In this document: one piece after another, positions 46,126 through 57,187 of the stretch
Layout: the number at the start of each line of letters is the position of its first letter
Numbering within the stretch: position 1 is the first letter of the stretch
Assembly: GCA_036346225.1 (NCBI GenBank)
Contig: JARFIW010001111.1
Span: 186,001-250,000, forward strand
Reading direction: 5' to 3'
Length of the DNA: 64,000 bases
Source: Platerodrilus igneus
Lineage: Eukaryota > Arthropoda > Insecta > Coleoptera > Lycidae
Translations under genes and position numbers: made by a program
Notes under the pieces: model-generated
What the model was told of the DNA's origin: nothing
The model's input: the letters and a program-made list of their open reading frames with translations, nothing else
The model's database searches: none

Positions 46126-46414
46126 AAAAAATTGAATTTGCAACCTTTTAATTAACGTCCAAATGATTTATCGTTGCCTTGCATCTAGTTCCTTTCTTTT
46201 ATGCAAATCATTTCCAATTGCAGTTCTAGACAATACCATAAAACCTATCCACGCATTTTGACCATATTAAGAAACACTACAAGGTCGTCTTTATCGATCT
46301 TGCCGCCGTCCTCTCCAACCAACTCTATATATATTCATTTTAACAGAGCTTTTTTTTTTACCTGATCGGCGAGCACAATATAACAGATTTGTTGTGTGTG
46401 TTTGTATATGTGTG
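46126..46414. other. Unassigned
   Basis: No feature recognised. Confidence 0.4.
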
Positions 46415-46415
46415 C

Positions 46416-46485
<70 letters not shown>

Positions 46486-46545
46486 CGTGCAAATGTAGGT
46501 GTGTGTGTGTGTGAGTATGTGGTATATGAGTGTGTATATGTGTGT
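46415..46545. repeat. (TA)n-(GT)n compound microsatellite
   Basis: (TA)n 46418-46454 followed by (GT)n and imperfect GT-rich DNA. It resembles the Penelope-like 3' untranslated microsatellite, but no element ends were found around it. Confidence 0.85.
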
Positions 46546-47768
46546 TTTTACCTAAATAACAGCTGACGACTTAATACCTCTCAGCATATCAGCTTTACGT
46601 AGTGTCTGAAGCCTCAAAATATGCACTTCTAGAAAATAAATCAAACAACCGATAACAAATACGTATACTATATACATAATCAGAATATGATATTAACAAA
46701 AGAGCCCCATCATTTTAAGTACTCAGAATTTATAAAATTTTATAAATACTTTATATAAGAATAAAATCAAAGACAAATACTGCAAAGTCATCGCCTCTGA
46801 AACACCTTTAAGTAATTGATCCGCTTTCAAAATAAAGCATATAAAATATTTAAGGAATACCTATGAACACAATTAATTATTTACCGTAGTGATACAGTGG
46901 AGGCTTGTCGAGTGACGCATGTAAAACGTTGCTTCAACTTGATTTGAAAACTTAAAAGACGAAACAATTGCTTTTTACTTTTATAGACAAACAATTATAA
47001 CTTTGCTGCACAAACTCTTTCATATAATAAAATCGTCAAGGAATTGCATTCTTTAATGAATCCTAATATTCAGAGCTTTACGTTTGTTTAAAAAAACTTT
47101 AGTTTACTATCCTCCAAAAGTACAGTTTATCTAATGGTATTTTAAACATTTGTAACAACTTGAATGTAGTTGTAAATACATAAATACTATTAGCTCTAAA
47201 ATTTGGGTTTAATTATTAAATTCATTCAGTTTTTAAAACGCTTCAATATGCTCTCATCAATAAAACTTGGAACTTCACAAGTGCAATGGATTTTTTGAAT
47301 GAGTGATGCAGTGTATGTATTTACTTCAGCCTACTATATGTATAGTACGATTACCATGACAGCGGTACGCATGATGGAATTTGTTTCGTATTCTGGCAAC
47401 CATGTAATAAGACTGGAAACTGTAAGAGAAGCGTTCACTAACTTATCTTCACATTGTCTCATTTGAGATTTTGTGCTAGTTGTGTAAGTTGCGTTTACTA
47501 ATTAATTAATCTGCGACGATGTTCTTGTTTGTCAGTGTATTTTTTAAATGATACAATATGTATTTTACTTAAAACGTCTGTTTTCTAAATGGAAAAGACA
47601 CTGACTAAAAGGAATTTTTTAATAATAAAGGACCTATGTTTATTCTATGTGTAAATAAGACTGTAAAAGTTAAGGACAAAGAATATACTCGAAACTTAGA
47701 AAAATCGTAGTGTTCAGAATATAAGCGGTAATGTTGTGGCTCTAATTTAAATAAAATTTTGTTTACCT
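46546..47768. other. Unassigned
   Basis: About 1.2 kb without ORF, RNA gene or repeat match. Confidence 0.4.
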
Positions 47769-48001
47769 AGGCCCACTTGCACCGTATTTACTTTAAACGA
47801 CGTGTAATTAATTTAGCTTTTATTTTACACCGGGATTAAATTGTGATTGGTTTGCAAGGCACTAGATTTATCCGCACTAACTAACAAAGTTTAAGAATCG
47901 AACAACATTTGACAACATTGTAAATCTGGTTGGGTGCTACCTTCATCGATATTATAAAATACGATTTTGAGGTTCTGTTAGTTTGTAGTATTCTTAGCAA
48001 T

Positions 48002-48980
48002 ATGGAAGTGAAAATAGAAGACGTTAATAAAAAGCGATCCAGAACATCAAATTTTACAAATGATGAAAAAGTTTTAATTATCAATATTTGCGCCGAGTGT
48101 ATGGATCAAATTACTTCTAGGGAAAAGGCTGCAGCTTGGTTGAATATGGCAAAAGATTTTTATTCAGCTTCGCCAAATGGTATTTACAGAGGAGCATAGT
48201 GTTAAAAACGGTTTTTTGAAAATAAAAAAAAGGAAGTACGAAAAATTGCTGCTGAACAAAAACGTGTAATTAGGTGTACCGGAGGTGGACCACCAAAAGT
48301 AATCCAAAAAGATCCTTGTCATGACATACCGCTGTCTATAATGAATTCAAAATCTGTGTTTAGTTTAGATAACGACGGAGTAGACGGCGATGGCAGTAAT
48401 TTACATCAAAATGCAAGTGGTTCTAACAATCTAACATACGAGTATGCAGAGAATGATGACAGCCATAACTTTGTGAGAACGACCACACCTAGTGATTTTG
48501 AAATATGTTTTGAAGCACAAGATAATGTGGAGGTGTGTAAATATTTTATAAGCTATGATCTAGATTAAAATAACACAGTGATGGTGTACTTAAGTTTATG
48601 GTTTTATTTTCAGAAAATATCAACAGCACCTAGCTCACCTACAACAGCATCTTTAGATACGTTAGTAAAACATACTGGTAATTTTTACTCTCTTAGATCA
48701 AAACAATATATCTATTTTTGTAGATAATTGACAACCTGACACAAAACGGCCTACATTATCTCGAAGACGTCCAACCACAGTTGTTAAGGCTCTGGTAAGT
48801 TCCGATCTTTCGGAAAAGTATAACATTTTGGTTTGCAAATACTTGAATTATCCAATGTGCAAATTAAAGTCCAGGAGCAACTGCTTGAACGGAATGCCAA
48901 AAAACATCAGCTGCACACCGAGTTATTACAGCTACAAATTCAATCTGAAAAGGCAAAACCAAGATTGCTATAATGTCTGT
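48002..48980 (+). pseudogene. Harbinger MYB/SANT-like DNA-binding protein
   Basis: From ATG 48002 the frame reads a MYB/SANT-like domain (RSRTSNFTNDEKVLIINICA, then SREKAAAWLNMAKDFYSASP). It is interrupted by TAG at 48197 and TAA at 48203. Without a shift it continues with KRFFENKKKEVRKIAAEQK, RVIRCTGGGPPKVI and an acidic middle to about 48530. Probable introns follow (acceptor TTTTCAG at 48614; donor GTAATT near 48678; acceptor TTTGTAG near 48723; donor GTAAGT near 48795). A C-terminal helix rich in Gln/Leu (VQIKVQEQLLERNAKKHQL) ends near 48980. In this family the protein helps the transposase reach the nucleus and bind the ends. Two nonsense codons side by side make it a young pseudogene. 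Confidence 0.75.
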
Positions 48981-49127
48981 TCAAAGTTTGATTTTTTTAT
49001 TTAATTATTGTTTCCTAACATATTTAGTTCTATTGTATTATAAAACTACAAATAAAAATATAAATCACAGTTTTTAATGGTTATAAATTACAAATTAGCA
49101 AAATAATTATATATAAGTTCATTTCTA

Positions 49128-49345
49128 AAATACTTCTGGGATCTGATGACATTATAATTCGGATTTGGAATGTCACCCATTATTATCAAATAATTTAGTT
49201 AATCGGCATGTATGTGGTCGTCCAGTGGTGGTTCCTCTTCATTCATTTCGCTGGCAATATTGTGCAAAACAGCTGTAGCTATTATAATCTTGAGGACTGT
49301 GTTCCTTGAGCCTCATTTCATAAGCAAGTACAGGAAATCGGTGGA
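49128..49345 (-). pseudogene. Harbinger transposase C-terminus
   Basis: Minus strand: a FPVLAYEMRLK piece, a frameshift, then VLKIIIATAVLHNIASEMNE and a stop at 49199. 'Tyr-x-x-Arg ... ATAVLHNIA' is characteristic of the end of the DDE domain (DDE_Tnp_4) in PIF/Harbinger transposases. The rest is missing because the gypsy sequence begins here. Confidence 0.75.
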
Positions 49346-49379
49346 AAATGGTATAATATGCTACAGGATGTTTGAAAGG

Positions 49380-50115
49380 TTCTGTTCAGGATTAGGCAGA
49401 AATTAAATGTTTTGGTTCATTAGATCAATTTATTGAACAGTTTGTGAGTAGATATTGGGGCGTAGAGAAACAAAGGGAAGTGTTTTCTAATATTAAATTT
49501 GGGAAGTATAAGAGAGGGTCCAGAGCGGACTACTTTCTAAAAACGATTAATGAGGCTAGGTATTTATCGCAAGCCATTGACGAAAGCAAATTAACCTCCA
49601 TGTGTATAAACCATTTCTCGCCTGAAATTAGGTGGGGACTGATAAACTCGGGATACCGATCGGTGGACGATATTGAATCTCATCTCAGGAGGATAGATGC
49701 GATCGAAGATGAAAGTTCGCGTAATGAAAGGTCAAATCAGCAATCGTGGAGAAATCTTGATCGCCTGGCGCAAGAAAATTATGGGGGTAATAGAGCCCGT
49801 AATCAATTTAGTAGAGGGGAACAGAGAGGTGGCGAACACCCGTATACCGATCAGAGTTTAGGCAACAATAACGGTAGAGTTGTTAATGATTCCCGTAATA
49901 CTCAAACAAATAATGCTAATCGAGAGGTAACAACGATTTTTAACAGGGATTTCTCTGAAATTTTAGGGGAAAACGGACCTAAAATTAAGATGGTAGTGCT
50001 GCCTACCGTTGATACAGATATTGAAGGGCACAAAATCCTCGTGTTAATCGACTCTGGAAGGCAGATAATGCATAAGTCGAGCGTTTTTATCGACGTTATT
50101 GCAAACCAATTCTGA
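49380..50115 (+). pseudogene. gypsy C gag and start of protease
   Basis: The open part (49444-50115) begins in capsid (SLDQFIEQFVSRYWG just before it; FGKYKRGSRADYFLKTINEA; SPEIRWGLINSGYRSVDDIE). It passes through an Asn/Arg-rich, zinc-knuckle-free nucleocapsid and reaches the protease site VLIDSGR, where DSG stands for the usual DTG. After the site the frame shifts; the protease resumes in another frame towards 50149 and continues after the LINE at 55396. The missing capsid N-terminus and frameshift make it inactive. Confidence 0.8.
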
Positions 50116-50139
50116 AATTCCTAGAATTCTGGCGAAATG

Positions 50140-50149
50140 TATTACTCTA
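50140..50149 (+). repeat. Target site duplication of the LINE, left copy
   Basis: TATTACTCTA, repeated at 55396-55405. Removing one copy plus the LINE restores continuous protease reading in one frame across the junction. Confidence 0.85.
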
Positions 50150-50599
50150 CCATTTCGAATGGACCTGCACCTTGCCCAAGTTCTAAATTACTAGAACAGG
50201 TAAAATGGCTTGCGTGCTCTAATGAGCAAAAGAGCCAAACTGCAGGTACAACCAAAGTAGTAGGGTCGTTAGTGAGGAACCAGACTAAGACAGGTCCCCG
50301 AAAGAGGGCAGCGGCTCTTTCGGTACTTAGATTGGCAGAGACCATAGAGGTCGGTATGGCAGTCTAAGACACACTACCGCGATGTAGAAGGCAACGGGAA
50401 CCCGCCACATTATCTCTCAAGTACACAGCGTACTTAAATTGTAACAAACATGATGGCATTCTCTGGGGTAAAAGATACCGGAGTTAAAATAGTCCCCCAT
50501 TCGGATTTCCGGGAGGGGACTACTTCGGAGGATGCGATCGGAAAGTTAAAAATAAGAGTCGGGAACATTCTACGAGTCGGAGCGTGAAATGTTAGAAGT
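50150..50599 (+). other. LINE 5' region
   Basis: Contains a 76-codon frame (50137-50367) and a stretch GTAGAAGGCAACGGGAACCC (50385) typical of the region before the endonuclease in insect LINEs of this kind. Whether the short frame is translated is unknown. Confidence 0.45.
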
Positions 50600-51724
50600 A
50601 TGAAGCAAGTAGGTAAGCTAGAGAACCTAAAAATCGAAATGAATAGGTTATCACTAGAGATAGTAGGGATCAGCGAAGTTCGGTGGCCAGAGGCGGAGGA
50701 TTTTTGGAGTGGAGCAGAGGAAGGAAATTTGGGTGTGGGGATAATTATGTGGAAAAAGATAGGATACTGTGTAGAAAATTACTTACAAAAGAACGAAAGA
50801 GTACTCATGGTTAGATTAGAATCTAAACCGGTAAACACAGAAATAATACAAGTACACATACCCACCTCTAGCTACAGTGACGAAGAGGTAGAAGCCAACT
50901 ACAAAGATATCAAAGACATATTAAGATACGTAAAAGGACATGAAAATTTAATAATTACGGGGGATTTTAATGCCGTGGTAGGTGAGGGTAGAGAAGGAGC
51001 GGTAGGAGGTTTTTTTGGTTTAGGCACGAGAAACGACAGGGGAAATAGGCTGATAGAATTTTGCGACAAGAATAATTTAATCATCACAAACACATTGGGC
51101 GATTTTTCGCGACATACTTGAATTGTTCGAGTATGGTATGTTGAAATATTCCCCCACTATTTAAAAAATATTTACTTGTGGGGCACCGCGAAAACGTATT
51201 TTAGTTTCCTAACCTCGCTTTGAATAATTACCCGGTAAAAGTCAAGTGTTTAACATACACAAGCATAACCTGGTACAGATCAGGGTATGTACGTTTATCT
51301 GATAGAATGGTGCTGTACAATTTCTCCTCCAGTAAATTTTATCGCCAAAACGCAAGTTTAACACATACACAAATAATTAAGTATGTTAGTTTATGTCGCG
51401 AAAAATCGCCTATTATTTCAACATCATGCTAGAAGACGATATACGTGGAAGATGCCAGGAGATATAGGAAGATATCAAATAGATTACATTCTTGTTAGAC
51501 AACGGTTTAGGAATCAAGTAAAAGACTGTAGAAGCTACCCAGAAGTAGATATAGATACTGACCACAACATCGTAATTATGAAGACCGCACATAAATTTAA
51601 GAATGTGAAAAAAAGAAACGGAAAAAGGCACTTGGACTTAGAGAAACTAAAAGATAAAGATATTCAAGAAAGATTCGAAAAAAAGTCAAATGAATTGCTT
51701 AAAGATATCAAGGAAAATATCTGA
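50600..51724 (+). pseudogene. LINE APE-type endonuclease, split by a MITE
   Basis: First part 50600-51095: SLEIVGISEVRWPEAEDFWS holds the catalytic Glu; PTSSYSDEEVEANYKDI and ITGDFNAVVGEGREGAVGGF hold the Asp/Asn pair; and RLIEFCDKNNLIITNT follows. After the MITE the domain resumes at 51412 with ARRRYTWKMPGDIG, then YQIDYILVRQRF and DIDTDHNIV, the terminal Asp-His pair. Catalytic residues look intact. A frameshift at about 51720 separates it from RT. It nicks target DNA in cells for target-primed reverse transcription. Confidence 0.85.
51097..51411. mobile_element. MITE inside the LINE endonuclease
   Basis: About 315 bp with inverted ends sharing GGCGATTTTTCGCGACATA (19 bp, perfect). A second inverted stretch (CATACTTGAATT / AATTAAGTATG) is slightly displaced. 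The flanks suggest a 2-3-bp duplication (TT or ATT). Non-coding. The superfamily is not identified. Confidence 0.85.
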
Positions 51725-53234
51725 TACTAAGGAAGTAGAAACAGAATGGAATAAAATTAAATCCAGCCTAGACATGGCGGCGAAAGATATTCTGGGGTAT
51801 ACACAAAAAGAAAATAACAAACCATGGATAACAAAGGATATCCTGAATTTAATAGAATAAAGACGAAAATACAACGAAACAGGAAAACAGAAATACAAAG
51901 CCATAAAATGGGAAATTAATCAAAAATGCAGGAAAGCACAAGAACAATGGATTGATGAAAAGTACAAAGAGGTACAAACGAAGATGGAAATAGGAAAGAC
52001 AGACGAAGCATACAAATTAATTAGAATGAATTTTAGGGATATAAAACCGTATAGCAAAAATATAAGAGACGAACAAGGTAACGTCATCATAGAAAACGTA
52101 GAGAAAGTGGGTAGATGGCAAGAATATATAGCGAATTTATGTGCAGGAAAGGAACTAACTGCATTAGAACAGGAATCAGACATTGAAAATGATGACTTGG
52201 GATATCCTATACTTAGAGATGAGTTTGAATTAGCATTAAAGTGTCTGAAAAATGGTAAAGCGCCGGGTACAGATAAGGTGCAAGCAGAAAGTCTAAAAGC
52301 CGCTGGACAAGCAGTAACAGAACGTCTCTTCCAACTTGTAAGCTATATGTATGAGACAGGCGAGGTACCCAAAGATTTCAAACGTAGCATCATAGTAATT
52401 ATACCAACAAAGAAAGGCGCGGATAGATGTGAAGATTTTCTAACAACAAGTTTGACAGCACACGTATCAAAAATATTAACTAGAATTGTGCAAAGACGAA
52501 TGGAAAAACGGGCGGAAGAAATACTAGTTGAAGACCAATTTGGGTTTAGACGAAACAGGGGAACACGGGAGGCTATTTTAGCTCTGAGAGTGATAATGGA
52601 GAAAACAATAGAAAAGGGGGAAAGCGTGTATATAGGATTTGTAGATCTGGAAAAAGCATTCGACAATGTAAAATGGAAAAAAATGTTTGGAATACTCAAA
52701 AAGATTGGAATAAGTTATAGGGATAGACGAATAGTACATAGTTTATACAAAGAGCAAACAGCAGTAATAGAATTAGAGCAGGAACGTAGAGAAGTAAACA
52801 TTAGGAAAGGGGTGAGACAGGGATGTGCCCTATCTCCATTGATTTTTAACTTGCACATAGAAGAGGCAATGAATACTGTCAAATGCAGGAAGACATTTGG
52901 AATTACTATACAGGGACAAAAAATTGATATGCTTAGATTTGCAGATGATATAGCGGTATTAGCATCTAGCAAGGAAGAGTTAGAAGCTGCTCTTAATGAA
53001 ATGGAAACGGTTCTAACAGAGAGATACGGTATGAAAATTAACAAAAGTAAAACTAAAGTACTAGTATGCATAGGAGGGAAAAATAAATCAAAAACAAGAA
53101 TACAAATATGTAACACGAACTTACAAGAGGTTAAGGATTTCTGCTACCTAGGAAGCCAAATAACGCAAGATGGGAAAAGCACAAAAGATATAAAACAAAG
53201 ATCAAAGATTAGCACAAGGTCATGCTACATTTAA
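51725..53234 (+). pseudogene. LINE reverse transcriptase
   Basis: After a decayed linker, the frame 51984-53234 carries the RT domain. In order: LKCLKNGKAPGTDKVQAESL, RSIIVIIPTKKGADRCEDF, LVEDQFGFRRNRGTREAILA, GFVDLEKAFDNVKW (first Asp), RKGVRQGCALSPLIFNLHIE and LRFADDIAVLASS (catalytic FADD intact), then a thumb with KINKSKTKVLV and FCYLGSQITQDG. Length fits the family, but it is separated from the endonuclease and the C-terminus by frameshifts. Confidence 0.9.
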
Positions 53235-53764
53235 CAAGAAAAAGCAACTACTGTGCTCAAAGACCACAAACATAGAAACAAGGAAAAGATTGCTTAAAAC
53301 ATTTGTGTGGAGCACAACACTGTACGGCTGTGAAGCCTAGACAGTAGTAGAAGCGGACAAGAAAACGGTAGAAGCCTTTGAAATGTGGTGCTACTGACGT
53401 ATGATGAAGTATCATGGACAGACAAAGTTAAGAACAAAGAGGTACTAAAAATGGTAGGGGAAGAAAGAAATATGTGGAAAACGGTAAAAAATAGGAGAGA
53501 TAGGATGATAGGCCACATACTAAGGCATGAGGGAATAGTGCGGAATATATCAGAAGCAGAGATAGGAAAAAAGAGAAGAAGAGGCAGACCTAGGTTAGAC
53601 TACTGCACACTGATAGTAAAAGATGTAGGCTGTAGGGGTTTCAGGGAGATGTTTAGGCTAGCCCAGAATAGAAATCAATGGAGGTACGCATCCAACCAAT
53701 CCCAAGATGGATAAACTATTGACGAAAAAATAACTGTGCTTAAACATGATGATTATTATAAGTA
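53235..53764 (+). pseudogene. LINE C-terminal domain and first 3' end
   Basis: Frame-shifted continuation with KTFVWSTTLYGCEA and FEMWCY, then the frame 53385-53714 with RMIGHILRHEGIVRNI, KKRRRGRPRLDYC and FREMFRLAQNRNQWRYASNQ. This 'GHILRH...GRPRL' tail is typical of the C-terminus of such insect LINEs. It ends at a stop near 53712 and a GATGATTATTAT tail. Confidence 0.8.
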
Positions 53765-55395
53765 ACTACACGAATTGGTTGGGCAATATTCTCGAATAAT
53801 GTTAAGTGTGTGAAAGGATTTACTGGAAAACCATTACTTTGGCAAATGTCTAAGTGTTGGGGATCTTGGTAACCACAGGTTGCTTAACCCCCTTCATTGA
53901 ATCTCGGTGAAATAGGGCATAAAATTAGAAAACAATAGAAGAGAAACGAGCTGTATACACATGCTGTGTGAGAATTTCAGGGAACTATGTAGGCTAGCTC
54001 AGAATATAAATAAGTGCAGGTACGTGTCCAACCAGTTTGAGACGGAAAACCTAATGACGAAAAAATAAGCGCAGATAAATCTGATGATTAGTATAAACAT
54101 CTAGTTGTTGGTTGCGAAATATTTGCAACTAATGTTGATTGTGTTACGTGCCGAAATCGGCACTAGACATTTTTAATTAAGTTTTAAATTGGTAAGGATT
54201 TCGCGCCATAAATTTAAAAGACTTGTAGCGCGTATTTCCGTCACTTCAGAAGTGCGTTGCGCGAGATTTCGCACCGACGCGTGTGGCGGGAGAAGGAAGT
54301 GGAGAATTTCCGAAAGACGCGCTGGGTCTTGCCTCCGAAACGCAAAGAAGAGGGTTGTGTGGTGTCTTACCGTATCTTTCTGTTATGTAGGTCCCTTTTT
54401 GCCTTCTTTAGATTATCTTTCCTTATAACCCTTTCCCGTCGTTACCTCTACATAGGGAGAGGACAAAGCGAATTTGGATGCAACCTGGCTTAGGAGTTCC
54501 CACACCCGAGAAATATTAGCGAAGCCACGGGCGAGCATCATGGAGTAATCCTGAAGGAAGCCGCAGTCACCATGCAGTAATCCTGAAGAAGCCTACCTGT
54601 TCACGTGAGTACCCCGTAGGGGTTTTTATATAATTTGTGTAATTGGTAAATTACGTGCCATAATTTGCATATTGTGTGACGTCATCTAAATTTGCGCGTC
54701 AATTTTCACATTATGTAATATCGTTACCAACTGACTTAGTGTCTCGCGTACCTCATTTACGGGGGTATAATAATTGGAAAATATATTAAATCGGTAAATG
54801 ATTAAGTGTTGGGGGAAGTTGGCAGCCACAGGCTGCTTACCTCCCTTCACAATCACTTAAGGTCGGAGAAATAGAGTATATAATTGTAAAACAATAGAAG
54901 ATGACCGAACTGCATCTAACAAGAAAGAACAGCGCCTATGAGGAAAGACAATAAACATAGAACAAGAAGAAAATTGTTGAAAGCATATGTGTGGAGCACA
55001 GCACAGTATGCCTATGAAATACGGGCAGTCTGAAACGCAGACAGAAAAACGGTAGCAGCCTTTTGAAATGCTGTGCTTCAGATGTATGAGGACGATGGCA
55101 TGGACAGACAAAGATAATAACAAATAGGTTATAGAAATAGTAGGGGAACAAGAATATCTAGGAAAAAGATAAGAGAAATAGAAGGGCAGAATACGTTCTA
55201 AGGCAATTTTGGAGAATAGTATGGGATATATTACAAGCAGAGATAGGAAAAAAGAGGTAGATGTAGACCTAGATCAGATAGTTATAGATGCACACTGTGC
55301 AAATTTCAGGGAAATCTGTAGGTTAGTTCAGAATAGGAAACAATGATGGTACGCGTCTAACCAGTTCCAGGACTGGAGACCTAATGATGATGATC
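53765..55395 (+). repeat. Composite LINE 3' array inside the same insertion
   Basis: Two more units follow the first LINE tail. Each has a spacer containing TAAGTGTTGGGG(A/G), CCACAGG(T/C)TGCTTA and AAAACAATAGAAG. The spacer is followed by a truncated copy of the LINE C-terminus (53942-54100; 54895-55395) and a GATGAT tail. Between them lies a G/C-richer ~0.6-kb piece (54130-54700) starting with the hairpin GTGCCGAAATCGGCAC. Only the last tail meets the target duplication. Confidence 0.65.
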
Positions 55396-55405
55396 TATTA
55401 CTCTA
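55396..55405 (+). repeat. Target site duplication of the LINE, right copy
   Basis: TATTACTCTA, directly after the (GAT)n tail. Confidence 0.85.
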
Positions 55406-56776
55406 ACGGGAGCGCTGGGAGATAAATCAACGCAAGTGAACGAGCAGGTATTTCTTGCGTTCCACGTGAAAAGCTGGGAAAACGAGTTTGAATACTCCTT
55501 TTTGGTTGTTCTGGGGTTAACTCGTCCAGTAATACTTGGGTGCGATTGGCTTCGCTATAATAGATTACAAATAAATTTTGCCAATAATACCTTAGATGGG
55601 GATTATTGCGGCAAGCCATTTAGTATTGATTTTGGGGGGGAATCCAATGTAGGAGTTCACATATCGGTACACGAAGTAGTAGAAGAGGAATCGATAGTGC
55701 TGAAGAAACTCCGACCGAAATCTTATTCGGAAGAAGAGGTTAAAGAAAAAACTTTAGCAGCCGAGTGTTTTAGTGAAGTACAAAAGGTCGTGTTATATAT
55801 TTTTTTGTTGAAATATTCTGAGGTGTTTTCTAATCAGACGGGCATTCTTAACTGCTATGAGCATGAAATATTCCTTCATGACTATAGTCCATTTTTCATA
55901 AAGTCGTACCCGATGCCTATTCGTTACAAGGATGATGTTGGTCGTCAGGTCCAGGAAATGATTGACTGGGGGGTATCAAACCGAATACATAAGTCCCTCA
56001 GTGGTAGTCCGAAAAAAGGACAATTCTATTAGAGTCTGCGTAGATGCACGATATCTGAACGCGCGTATGGTTAAGGATCACGTCATTCCGCCTAACCTAT
56101 CGGAGTTAGTGTATGATTTTTCACCGGGTTAAGTCATAAGTACGATTGATCTGTCCGCCTCGTATTGGCATATCCCGATAAAGAAGGAGCATTGGAAATA
56201 TAGTTTTTTTGTACGATGGTACAACATATGTTTTGTGTTTTGCCGTTTGGGTTCTGCACATCTGTAGGGTCGTTTATTCGAAGGTTGCGAGCTGTGCTGG
56301 GCAGCGAGGTTGGGGGTTTTTTCGATAGCCTATATCAATGATCTATTGATTTATTCCCCATCACCGGAGGTTTATTTAAACCATCTTGAGGTGATATTTA
56401 AAAAGTGCCAAAAGGCAGGATACACTGTTAAGTTGAAGAAATCTTACTTTGCCTGTAAGGAAGTTAATTATATAGGCCATATTATTTCAGCGGAGGGTAT
56501 TCGAATGGACCCGGATAGGGTTCGGGATATCCAAAATTATCCGAGACCTTGCAATGTTAAGCAAGTGAAGGCGTTTTTAGGCGTTGTGAATTACGATTCG
56601 AGGTATTGCGGGAATTACTCTCAGTTGATTTTCTCGTTAAGTCGTCTCCTAAAGAAAGATCAACCTTGGAAGTGGGGGGTTGAAGAGGATAACACCTTTA
56701 CCAAAATTAAAGAAAGTTTCTTAGAAGCTTCGGTATTGAAACATCCAGATTTTACGAGGATTTTTCATCCAAACTG
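55396..56776 (+). pseudogene. gypsy C protease end and reverse transcriptase
   Basis: 55436-56032: protease C-terminus (FLVVLGLTRPVILGCDWL), linker, then RT entry with SYPMPIRYKDDVGRQVQEMI. A frameshift near 56020 leads to VCVDARYLNARMVKDH and an LSASYWHIPI block. A further shift leads to the frame 56310-56777 with YINDLLIYS, KLKKSYFACKEVNYIGH and KQVKAFLGVVNYDSRYCGNY. The catalytic YxDD reads YIND, as in the unrelated element at 1225-1770. At least three frameshifts; inactive. Confidence 0.85.
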
Positions 56777-57148
56777 ATGCGTCTGGATATGTGTTGGGGG
56801 TGGTTATTTCAACAGGAGGAAGTTATAGGTAAAAGGGTGATAATTGCATTTGCAAGCCGCATAATGCAGGGGGCAGAGTTTCATTGTACGATTACAGAGA
56901 AGGAAGCCGCTGCAGTGGTCTTTGCATTAAAAAAATGGCGCGTGTTAGTTTTAGGTCATGACACTACTGTTATCACGGATCATAAGGCGTTAGCGTTCAT
57001 TCGATCTTGTCGGTTACTGTCTGCTCGTCTGACACGGTGGATATTGTACCTACAGAAATATGATTTCCAAATAAATTATTGTATGGGGTCCGAGAATTTT
57101 ATGGCAGATGCCTTATCTCGGTATCCTGAAAAGACGTTGGGAAACTAA
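56777..57148 (+). pseudogene. gypsy C RNase H
   Basis: 123 codons with VIIAFASRIMQGAE, then TITEKEAAAVVFALKKWR (catalytic Glu), VITDHKALAFIRSC (Asp-His) and the typical end ENFMADALSRYPE. The N-terminal 'QTDASG' segment is damaged by the frameshift at about 56775. Otherwise the domain is well kept. Confidence 0.85.
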
Positions 57149-57187
57149 TTTGAGGTTCTCTTTGATTTAAATATTGCTATATTTACA

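Larger units (their letters stand above)
47770..49345. mobile_element. PIF/Harbinger DNA transposon, right side truncated
   Basis: Left terminus GGCCCACTTGCACC (47770) is of the kind seen at insect Harbinger ends. It is followed by a MYB/SANT-type gene on the plus strand and a transposase C-terminus on the minus strand, converging, which is the usual Harbinger layout. The right part is lost where gypsy gag sequence begins, at about 49345-49380. Confidence 0.7.
50150..55395 (+). mobile_element. Non-LTR retrotransposon (APE-type LINE) inserted in gypsy C
   Basis: About 5.2 kb between identical 10-bp repeats. Order: 5' region with a short frame, APE endonuclease (interrupted by a MITE), reverse transcriptase, C-terminal domain, then a composite 3' end with three tail-like segments, ending in (GAT)n. 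It looks like the RTE/Daphne side of the LINE tree, a provisional placement. Several frameshifts mean it is no longer active. Confidence 0.85.

Noticed and set aside
54189..54493. Short frames in the G/C-richer piece within the LINE 3' array
   Set aside because: Two overlapping frames with biased composition and no recognisable domain; the region is probably part of a repeat unit.
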